Assembly (NCBI GenBank): GCA_030248215.1
Contig: JASANG010004124.1
Coordinates: 1-64,000, forward strand
DNA: 64,000 bases
Direction: 5' to 3'
DNA from: Enoplolaimus lenunculus
Taxonomy: Eukaryota; Nematoda; Enoplea; Enoplida; Thoracostomopsidae
Part shown: piece after piece, positions 48,301 to 60,300 of the stretch
Layout: every line of letters begins with the position of its first letter
Numbering within the stretch: position 1 is the stretch's first letter
Position numbers and translations under genes: made by a program
The notes under the pieces: model-generated
What the model was told of the DNA's origin: nothing
The model's input: only the letters and a program-made list of their open reading frames with translations
Database searches by the model: none

Positions 48301-51300
48301 GTTAAAAATGTCATGTTTTGAGAAAACCGTGATCGAATCTTTCCGATCCCATGCGAGATTCAAAAGTGATAATCAACGCCTACAGTGTATTATGCAAACC
48401 GATAGTCGAAGAGGCGTTGAATTTTTCTGAACTCTCTATGATGAAATAATACACTAACGTAATTGTGTAAGCAATATATTTGACAAAATTTAACTTAAAA
48501 TGCCTTTTAATTGCAACATTTTTAATGCGATCTAGTCCACAGCTGTTTCTAGTTAAAGACATACTTTGCGTGTTTCGAATGAATAATAGCATCTCAAAAA
48601 CAGTCTTGCATGAGAGTACTGGTAGGCGGTATACACACCACGCGATTACTTCGTAGCCGCACCATTTATTCAATTTCATATTTAAGCGTACACATTCTAC
48701 TTCAATTGTTAAATAAAAGTATACTTTAATAATATTACAAATATTTAATAACACAAAAATAACAATAACATTCATGCCAAATGCTGTACGCAATCAAATT
48801 TCAGCAGTATTGCAATTTTTGACTCAAAAGTTAGCCAATTTTAGGCATGTTTGCCGCAAAATAACCATAATTGTACTATTTTTGACATATTTAGCTCCAA
48901 CGCTGGGCACTGGATTAGAAGCCGTATACAAAACTGATCGATCCATTCGTGTCAAATGGGAACCGTACAGAGAACCTGGACTCATTCATTACGAGGTATT
49001 TGGTCTTATTTTTGAATATAATTATGAAAGCAACAGCGCCGAACATAGGTAGTTCGGGCCCGTAGCCAAGCGGGGGCAGGGGGGCTCAGCCCCCCCAGAA
49101 AAATTTTGCCCCCCCCCCCTATTAAATTTTCAACCTTGTTTGCAAGTCGCTAAAAACGTTTGAATGCCCGTCCTAAAAATTTTTAGCCCCCCTAGCTCTG
49201 GCTACGAGCCTAACCCAGTTCGGGTATTGATTTGCGCTTTGCAACCATTTTGGCAAGTTTATCTAATATTAGCTAGCCACCCTTAAAAATGTATATGATT
49301 TTTACTAGTACTGACAATGAACGACTGGAATACATGGAGCCATATGGCTTTGGTAACATACTGTCTTTTACTATTTATGTTATGCCAAAACAAGATAACG
49401 ATTCTGTGTGTTGCTTTATTACAATTTATTTTTATTTAAAAAATTCGGCTCTCCATTTTAAAAATGAACCGAAATATACAACCTCTTGGCTTGTTTTGTT
49501 CCGAAATATTTAATCAGCAAGACTTGCAATTTTAACTATACATTTCAACATTTTATATGCTTATAATGAAATAAACTATTGTTTACAAATAATTAACAAA
49601 ATTAAACAATACTTAAAAGGTATTCGTGCTCGAAATGCGTTCTGGCGCTCCGTCTCGGCAACTATTCAGCGCTCAAGTCCCACCGGGAACAACCGAGTAC
49701 GTGTTCACTAATTTGCAACCGAGCACTGATTATTTAATCGCTGTGTTGGCTTTTGATTCGTCCGGAGCAAAACGTATCTATCAACTCAATGAGCGAACTG
49801 CAAGACGAGGTAAACACACGGTGACGGGTTCAGAAATTTCTGATGGCCGTGCGAAGTATATCACTAGTGAAAATAATTTCACGAGCAAAGCGAGCTAGAA
49901 GTCAAACGCAATATTAGTACTTACTAAATTTGCAGACAAAATTTTTCTTGGAACCCTGCTGAGGGAGGCCTCGGTGACCTACATTGGATTCGCCAACGGT
50001 AACATGCGACTTTAAATTAAAATTAGACTTTGTTACTGGGGTCGGGGCTTTAACCATTAAATTCGTCTTCTCACTTTACCCTGGCTGAAAAATGTTTTGA
50101 TAGCGTTTACAGAATTCTATATTAGGAAAATTTTGGTTGCCTATGTATAAAAATATATATTTGCCTATTATTTTTCTGTCGCGGGGTTCTCACCTGCATT
50201 TTGCAGACTTATTTATCGTTGTTTGTGTAATTTATTTTTTATTGTTTTAATTTTTTTTTATTTTTGTTTTAGATTTGTGCGTTTTATTGATGCATTTGTT
50301 TCAGGTGCTGAAACGTGGAGTGTCAAACCGTCTGTAAATAAAGTTGGTATCGGAAAGTTTAGTGTTAAATGGGAATCTCCGTCACAATACCAAAATGTTC
50401 ACGGATTCTTGGTTGAATATCGACTTCCGAATGAAACTCAGTGAGTTTGCTGTATTTTTAAAGGGGCGTAGCCAGGATTTCATTCCGAGACGGAATAATT
50501 CTGTTTAAAAAATTTTTGCGAGCAAGCGTAGCAAGCGATATAATTTTTTAACGTCCGCACGGTACAACCTATGAAAGGGTGTTTTTCGAGGCTCTTTAAA
50601 AATTTTTACGGTTAGAATGTTTCTTTCTATTTCCATTGTATACACCCCTAAACAGTTTTTATAGGCGAACACAACGCCCTTTTCAAAAAATGTGGTCTTT
50701 TAGGTTTGTTCCTCCTTGCCAGATTTCGCCAAAACTGGTCAGTTTTGATATTTTTCGGCACTTTTCAACTTCTCATGGCCTGCTCTTATTTTCACATGAC
50801 AAACTTTGAATTTTTTGAATAATTCCATTTTTAAAGTCCTGAAACTCTGGCCAACCCTGGTATGGTTTCTGCGTTATCTTTGTTTTTTGATATTTATTTT
50901 CAGATGGCGTCAATTTGGCGAAATGATACGTTACGTTCCTGGCCGCCGCGAATATTCGACAGAGCTTAGCGGTCTTGAAGGGCGCATTGTTTACGTAGTC
51001 CGCGTTCACATTTTAGATCGAGACGGCAGAATTATTGCAAAAACTGACGAATTTAACGTTGGACAAGAAAGTGACGAGATTTGTACAGGTATTGCGTCAA
51101 ATTTAATACGTTTAAACAGCGGCGAAACTAGGAAATTCTGGCGAGTGGGGAATAAACAACATTTACGTGAGTAATTCGGGTACGATACCGCACGGTGAGG
51201 GACGACGTTGGACATCATCAAAACTCTATTTCCTTACTAAATCATAATACAAAATATTGGTTTCCTCTCAGAGGGGCATGGCCTTGGTGCCCCTTTGGAT

Positions 51301-54300
51301 TCGCAAGAGCTTGCGGGCAAACCAGCAGACGGTAAACTCATGCGAAATACGATTCAGAATTGCGTTTTTCTTACCCCTCGACAAGATTCGGGGAGGATAT
51401 ATTACCTTTATGGCTCCATTTGTAAACGTCCTTGCAAGTAAATGGAAACCTCACGTCACACAGCCGAACGTGAGTATGCCGAAGCGGAAGAGAATATTGA
51501 CCAATGGGAGAAGATAGTAAATGTTCCCGGGAGGCACATTACTCTGAGCTATCGTTCTCATAGCAAACTAATGGCGGAAAAATAATATTGGCCTGCAGCG
51601 AAATTTCTAACTGGGTCTAATAGGTTTTCAGGACACGGCATATATGGTAAATAAATTATTACAGCTTAGGAAAACAATCGATTGTCATTTGTTTTGTGAT
51701 TTTAGGCCCCGCTGGGACACCACTTCAAATCGAAACAGACAACGTTGGTCGCCGCTCGATTACCTATACTTGGCTTCGACCCAGCTGTAAAGAAGCGTTT
51801 GGACCAATAGAAGGATACGAATACAAAGTATGCTTTTAATACGATATCTGTAACCACATCCTAACCATATTCCCAAATATATGTAGCACTTATCATAAGT
51901 TAGCGATAGACCTTAAGAACCAGTGGACGACAATGTTAGAACTTTAGCACGTTTTTGCATTTGGATTTACCGACTTCTGTTTGTGGTTCGATTACAAAAT
52001 TCAGACCAGTCACACTGGAGAATTTCGAAATTGGGCACATTATTCGCATTTCACTGTTCCTACTTGCGAGCCAAGTTTTACATACATTTATAGCTGTCGT
52101 AGTCCGCTTGTTTGAAATCGCATACTAACTGGTATTATCGGCTGTACTCAGCTGAGAATTCGGCTACTATTGTGTATATTTAAAATACTTTACAGATTCT
52201 CCCAGGTTTCCCTAGACTTATGTGGGTTAGGTAAAGTTCCGTTATAGCTAGGACAGGTTAGCGAGCAACAGAGAACTAAAAATGTATTAATTTGGAAGCT
52301 TGTTATGCAGACAAAATGTTAACCGCTATTAATAGAATAAATGCAAAATGTGTACCGGACAGCTCCATTTATAACTTAAATTCCTCATTAATATTAAAAG
52401 CTTTCTATTTGGTAGGTTTGTTAACGTGCACACCAAATATTACTCATTTATTGTATACAGACAAACGAGTTCCAGACTGCGCCAGTTATAACACGAAAGA
52501 AAGCAATGTTTATTGTGTTTTAGTTTTGGAATGCAGCTGTTCAAGAACCAAGCAGAGCTAAATACACAAGCGAAACACGGTGTACAGAGACAAATTTGAC
52601 TCCAAATACAAATTACGCGTTTAAAGTTCGGACCCGAAGCAGAGGTGGTACTAGCCCATGGTCAGCAACTGTCCAACGCAAAACATTTGAATCTGAAAGC
52701 AAGGGTAAGATCCGTTCGCGACTGTTGTACTCTTGTTGAACTTTCCCCACACATTTAAGCTTATGGTAATTGTTTAGCTTTGGTAAACGTTTGAGCAAAT
52801 CTTGTGGCAAAAGAATAGGTAATCCTTTTTTGCCTAAGCCTAAGCGTAAATGTTGGGAAAAATGTACATGAATAAGGTATCCATAGCTGTGTGTACTTAA
52901 AATTTTTGTTATTGGGCTGTTAAGAAAATTTCTTAATTGGTAACACATGAAACCTTTCGAAATTGTTTTACATAAAATAACTCCGTTTCCAAATTCATGG
53001 CTATCCCCGTGGCAACCGGATATTCTTGTTATTTAAGTTTCCCGTAAAAAAATTCGGGGTCCGTTAGCGTTTCCGTTTTGTAATTGCCGACCGGAATTCA
53101 GGTATTTTTATGTTGATAACTTATGCAAATTTACCTAAGTAATCTAACAATTTTTTAATCCCACTTCATGGAATTTAAAAAAGAAATGCCTGCTTAATAA
53201 CTCAATAGTCTGGCAACGCCCATGTTTTAATTGAAATATAAACCATTTTAGCGCTGGTAAAATCAAGCATTTTGCTAGATTTACTGAAACAATTCGAGAA
53301 CCGTTAGTATAAGTGTTGATTTTAGTGTATGTTGTTTGTTGTTATTGCTTGTTTTTAACTTTATTCTTGCATATATAATAGTTTTTGCAGCAAATAATCC
53401 ACTTTTGTAAGGATACTTTTGTTATTTTGACCTAAGATTGTAAAATTTACTAAGACCATAGAGTCTGACGGCCTCCTATCTGGATATGATTAAGGTAAGC
53501 ATGGCACGGAAAATTTGATTAAGAAAAAAGAAATTAAAACGTAAAATTAACATACAGGGAGGGCCAAAAACCCTAGATGGTATGTTAAGGCTCAAATGAC
53601 AGGCAAAATCAAAAGAGTTTTATGCAGGCCCGTAGCCAGGTCACCTTACTGGGGGGCTAAACATTTTTCAAGAGCGCATACAAATTTTCTAGGGGGGTGA
53701 AATTCATGGGGGTCTAAGGTTTCCTGGTCCCCTATGGCTACGGGCCCGATTTTATGGGGTCAAAAAAACTTTATCGAATCCTAAACCCTTATGGGTCATC
53801 CACGTTATACTGTCTACGCTACTGTAAAAAATTGTCCCCTTTAGGCCCCGTTTATTTTTTTTTTTTCAAAATTATTCCAAATTTCCTTTCTCTGTGTTTA
53901 CCCCGTCACAACACACACTCTCTAAACAACCCACGCCTTACTCCTACCCACACACACCTACAAAATTTACAAAAGTCACAAAAAAACACACAATAAATAA
54001 CACAAAAAAAAACGCAAAAACACCCAAAAAAACAAACATCACAAAACAAATCTAATACACAACACACACACAACACAAATCCTCACAACCCAAAACCCCT
54101 CCCAAAACCCACCAACACACAACCCCCCCTTAAGTCTTTATCGCTTAAGGACATTGTCGTTTTGTCCCGCCCTTAAAACCAGGTGTTGGACAAACAGAGC
54201 AGACCCTAACCCACCCATTATTTTGCGGGTATGCACGTATGTTATATGTTGTTAGTATACTGTTTGGCATATTATATATTTATTTCAGTCTTAGTGCCAG

Positions 54301-57300
54301 TCAAAGGTAACGTATAATCACTGCTGCACCTAAAATTATGTTACTTTACTTTTCCCAAAACAGCTTTTTTAAATTGCATTTATGCCACAATCCCTGCTTA
54401 ACTGCTAGTGCATAGGTGAGTTTTTGAACGTACTTTTTTGACAGCCCTACTATGCAAAGGTTATTCATACTTTAGTCCAAGTTGTACAAAACGGAATCGG
54501 AATCAAATTTTTCTGTCGGAATCGGAATCGCATTCGGAATCAAGTTTTAGTAATTCTGTTAAAAATTAAAGGTGTATGACTTTTAACTTTTGTTGCAGTA
54601 TACCTGTTTCCGTTACTGTTTACTGTTTCAACAAAAATTGTTTATATAGCTGACGGAATATACGTAGCAAATCGGAATATTTACTAAAAAACAAACAGAA
54701 AAATTGCAATTGAACGAAACAAAACGAGAATAGCAAAATCTAAGTTCAATCAGCTTAAAAACTCAAAACCGAAAAATCAGAATTCTGGCATCGGAACATC
54801 AGTCAGCCGGAATCGGAATCGGAAGTCAAATTTTGCCGGAATTTTAGCCGGGATCGGAATTCCGATGGAACCCTAGTAGAAACCTTATCATTTTATCGCA
54901 AAAGCTTCTGAACGCCCCCCTCTGGATCCGCTAGTAGTTGAAAGGACCTTTTTTACAATCGTTTTTGATAAGTTATTTGGTTGGTGGGTTGGCATATACC
55001 CCACTGCATAAACAGCAAAATTTTGTGAACTGTTTTAGATATTAAATATTCCGCGATGGGTTAGTAAAAAGTAAATTAAACATTTTTGGCAGTTTTCACA
55101 TTATTTTGCATTGCACTTGCACAGAATGTCAAATTTGAACTTGTGTTGCTATCAAATTCAAATATACCATTTATTTAAGTATTAAGCACAAATTCTTCAA
55201 TGTTTTAGCCAGACACCTTTTTTACATCTTTTTAAGACTATATATACATACATATACACATATATATATAATATATATTATATATTATATATTATACATA
55301 TGTATATAGAGCCTAAATTAAACATCCAAGGTAACGTATTTAGGTTTCGAATTTTTACATGATCTTTGCAATTAGTTAAAAATATGGCAATAACGGTTTC
55401 AGTATTTATATATATATAAAACCGTTGCTTCAATATCTGCACGTTCAGACATTTGCGGTTCTTTTTAGTCAGCTGGTGATACTGATAGGTTTTGTAAACA
55501 AGAAACCTGCATAAACAAAAATAATTTGAAATACTTAGCGGTATTTTAAGTTCCTAAATGGAGTTAGCAACTGTTTCAAAGCTTTAAAATTTCATACTGT
55601 GCCAAAGATAGAAAATTTTTTCCATGTGCGCTTGTCTTCCATGAAATATTGTACAGCAATTTAGCTAAGAAAACAACACATTGTGAGCTTCTTCTGATGA
55701 ACAGTTTGTATCGCAGCAATCTCACGGCTGTTGTTAACGATGCATACCGATACCTAAGAATCCACCTGTTACGTTTGTGCAAAATTTATTATTACACTAC
55801 TGCATGCTTACCGTTTTTGAAGCTATTGCTATTCATTATTTGATTCTGTTATCTTTTATATTTGGGATTGTTAATTATATTCACGGATTCCCAAAAAAGA
55901 GTTCATTATAAAACTGCTTTGACACTGAAAAACTTATTATGCTTTACCGTAATTCATAATCTCGCGATTAGATTTGAAAAATTGGCCCATGTAAAGATCA
56001 GGAGCGGAACGGTGTTCTGTTGGAGTACAAAAGAGTAAGCTTAAGCTTTAGAGTATTTTTTGCTTGGCTTAGGCATAAAAATAAACTCATTTTTACGCTT
56101 AGGCTGAGGCTTACGCTTAGGCTTAGGAATAAACTCATTTTTACGCTTAGGTTGAGGCTTAGGCTTAGGCTTAGGAATACGCTTATAATCATGTTCCGCA
56201 CCTGTTCTTTACATTGACCGAAAAATTAAAACATCATTCAACTCAATTAATTTAATCACGTTCAAACGTACAATAATTCTAGAAATGATCGATCTTAAAA
56301 CAAGCCAAACATGTATTTGTCCTTCAATTGCTGTAGGAACATCAGGTTTTACGTGTCCTACAGCTACCTATTTGATGTTTTTCTACAGCGTATATGTTAA
56401 GCAAAATTTTCATGGCATACCAACATTTTCTTAATCATTGCTGCCCTGCGAAATTAATATCGAATTGGTTTTACAAGGGTTTTTTGTATTTTCAGTTGAC
56501 GAATCAAAACCGTTCAATTTACGTGTGATTCTCGCACCATTAAAACCGTATTTAGCATGGCAGACGCCGCGGTTGACGGCAGCAGAAGGCAGAGTAAACC
56601 GGTTCAGGTATATATATCGTGTCGTGGAAACATATTTGTCTCAGTTGGCAAAAATCCAGTTGTTATTGTGCTAGCGATAAAATGTTTATTTTTTCACGCT
56701 ACGATCGCTTATGTTCATTTAAGGTTATTATATTCCCTATCGTGCTTAGCTATAAAGTTTTACAAAAAATAGGATCAAATGCCTAAATCAAAGTGTAGGC
56801 TTTTACTTCTGACTACGGCGTATTATGTTTAGAATCGTTGGAAATTTTAGGTTACTATGTCAATACTGTAATGAACCCAAATGTGTACCAATTACCAAGC
56901 CGTTTTAGAAACAAACTCAATAATATTCCGAAACGCTTATTGCGCAACAGTTATTTTTGAGCAAATGATTTGCACCGCTTACTACAAAGAAAAATTAGTA
57001 TGTTAATGTTAATGAACGTATATTTTTGCAATATACAAAACAAAATATGCCACATTTTTTTAGTAAATTGCAATGTTAGGTGAATATCTTAAATCAAAAT
57101 ACATTGGTCTTGTACTGCATATTTAATTTAGGTTCGATTTTTTTGGATTTTGGCAAAATTTAGTATATGCAACGCCAGATTGGAAGAAAAACGATCTGTT
57201 TTGCCAAGTTGTCTATGATTGAAATAAGATATCCAATTAACATTGCAACTTGTTAAAAAATCTGGCATATTTTATGTTTTTGTTATATATATTATTTTTT

Positions 57301-60300
57301 TACAGAATTCAATATGTTCTCGCTGAACGAGCAAATATTGACCGATGGGAAGAAGTGACAGGTCCACCGAGTCAATTTGCCTGCCCTCGAGATATTGGTG
57401 AACCAGTCAATTATTGCTACGATTTGAGTCATTTGCAGTTTGGTATTCAATATAATGCGAAGGTAAATATAATTACACTGGCGGATCCAGAACTTTAAAA
57501 AAGTGTACGCATGGTATTGTGGAAGTTGCATAAATTCCTGTTCCAATGCACTGACAAAAAACACGAGGGAATATTGGTGTTTAATGTTGTCAGATGAGGT
57601 ATTCCTATAAAAATATAAATTTGTAGTTTTAGTGCTTTAGATTTTGCATATAAGTTCTCGGTTGTCATGGGCGTCCGCAGAAAATTATATTTAGGGAGGG
57701 GACACCGTATAGTTTTGGGGGGCCTCCTGGAATTGCAGTTCAAAATTGCTTGCTTTTAGACCGAGTCTACTTGAAGGACACCATCGAATTTTACGGAGCA
57801 CGACCCCCCCAATGCCTCCGTGGAAACGCCCTTGTCGGATGCGCTTTGAAAATTGTAGAATTTCTAAAGTTTTCTCTAATTTAATTAACCAGTCGTAGTG
57901 GGACTACATTTATTGAGCGAAGCTCGAACACACGTAAGCAATTAGGGTAATATGCAAATTAGTTATTAGCTAACTATTCATTTATCGGTTTTGGAGGTTT
58001 GTAAGCAATTTCCTCAGATTCCTCGCACCCAAAAACCCTTCAGCCACCCTATAATTTTTGGAATAATTTAAAAAGTCCTAATTTTGTCTTGTCAATTAAG
58101 CTAATATGCAAATTAACTATTAGTTAATTGTTCAATTATCGGTGTTGGAGGTTTGTAAACAATTTATTCAGATTCCTCGCAACCAAAAACCTTCAGTGAA
58201 CCCTAAAAATTATTGAAATAATTTAAAAAGTCATAGTTTTGCCTTATTAATTAAGCTAATATGCAAATTAGTTATTAGCTAACTATTCAATTATCCGTTT
58301 TGGATGTTTGTAAACTATTTATTCAAATTCCATGCACGTAAAAACCCTTTAGTGCTGAAATTATATTGCTTTTAACCTTAATAATTAGTGAAATATTGTA
58401 AAAAGTCCTAATTTAGGCTTATAACCTATACTAATATGCAAATTATCTATTAGCTAACTGCTCAATCATCGGTTTTTGAGGTTTGTAAACAGTCTACGCA
58501 GATTCCTCGCATCCAAAAATCCTTTAATGCTAAAATTAGATTGCTTCTAACTGTAATAATTAGTGAAATATTATTGGAAAGTCCTAATTTAGGCTTAATT
58601 AATTATGCAAATTAGCCTGTAGCTACTAAACGGCTTGCAATTTTAAAACCCCAATGCGAGGTTAACACCCCAGGATAATTGGTTTTCAAACAAAAAAAAT
58701 TTATCAAAATCAGTTCAGCCGTTCCTGAGATTCTTTTCGGACGGACAGACGGACAGACGGACGGACGGACGGACGGACATCCACCTTTCGACCCCCAAGT
58801 ACAAAACATAAAACGCTTCGCGAAACTCCGAGCTTCGCTCCGCTCAATAATTTTCTTTCGAAATATTTTCTTTCAGGTTTCCGCTCAATACGCAAACGGA
58901 CGTTGGAGCGATCATGAAAATTTACACTTTTTGCTTGTCGAAGCTCGTGAGTTTTGCTACTTTTCAGGTCCACAATTTTTCAATTCGGATTTAGGTTTAG
59001 GCAATGTTTACTCATTATCAAAAAATATTATCTAAAAATCCTGTTTGAGGTTTCAGCGCGTATTCTCAAACTGCTGTAGCACCAACATTTTCTATATACT
59101 GAAGAAATATAAATGTTCCGTTCTGCAGTTTGCCCGTCTGCGCATTGGAGCTACGACCCTGGGATTTTAAGATTTTAAGACAACCTTGTGGGTGCTACAC
59201 TGAGTTAAGAATGCGTCCTAGTGTCAAATAATAATTTTAGATTTGTGCTCGCGATTTATGTTAAAGCTAGTTTAAGCATTAGACAAAATTGCTTACTAGA
59301 AAGACGAGGTGTTGGAAGCTTAATCGGCTTTACTGTTAGGTCTTAGTGCTGTCTACTGGAAAAGGGTGTCTTGTTGTCAATTTTTTGGTGTAGGGAGAGC
59401 TCAATGGCAAGGTTTATCAAACTATATAGCATGCTGCACTGTATCTTAGAAGCATTGTTTGGTGCAGTGGTATAGAGTGTCCCTCTTTGTAGGGCATGGA
59501 TGAGCACGAATATACGCTAAATATTCATAAATTTAATATTCGGCTTAGGACTTAAAAATAGATTTAAGCGTAATCTTCAGCCTTTAAATATGAGGGTTAT
59601 GGTCAGGTAGGGTTAGGCATTAGGCTCAGGCTTAAGCCGTCACAAGCGGTTCAAGGTTTAAACTTTAGGCCTAGGTTTAAGTTTACGTTTTGGTTTTCTA
59701 GATTTAGACTTTAAACTTGTGGATTCGCTGAGATGTAGGCTTAGATTTTGTGCTTAGCTTTGGTAGTTTTGTTTATTTTGAGAATTTTACGTTGTTTGAA
59801 ATTACTATGTTGTAAATGTTCGCCTTTTTTTTGCTTAAGCTTAGCTTAGATAACCGAGTTTAGCAGAATATATAAAAGAATTGTTGCTGTAAAATCATTA
59901 TATGCGTGAATATGGGTTTGATTGGTTTGGTGCTTGTTTGTAATAATTACTAATTGTAGAAATTACCTCGAATCACTCAAATGTTCATGATATACAATTA
60001 TGTATTGCATGTTTGGGGCACAGAACAACCAACCACATCAGTAATTATCATTTTTGAATTTATGCTGTAGAATATTATCTTTATTGAACCATTGTTAACG
60101 ATTTGCCAACGCCATTTTAAAACAGATATTTTAATATTAATTCGCAAATAAACGGTCAAAAAGTAAAATGTTTAAGTCTAAGCCTAAAACTAAGTCTAAA
60201 TCTAAGCCTATAGCCTAAGTCTAAATCTAAGTCTATAGCGTTCTTTGCCTTTTGACTAAGTTTGGTTAACCATGAATTGTTATATAGGTTGTTATGCATG

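Noticed and set aside
55984-56219. Relic of a chromosome end or telomere fusion
   Set aside because: The TTAGGC runs are bounded by transposon-type inverted ends and an 8-base target duplication.
58612-58973. Frames rich in VRPSVRPSV
   Set aside because: These come from the GGAC microsatellite.
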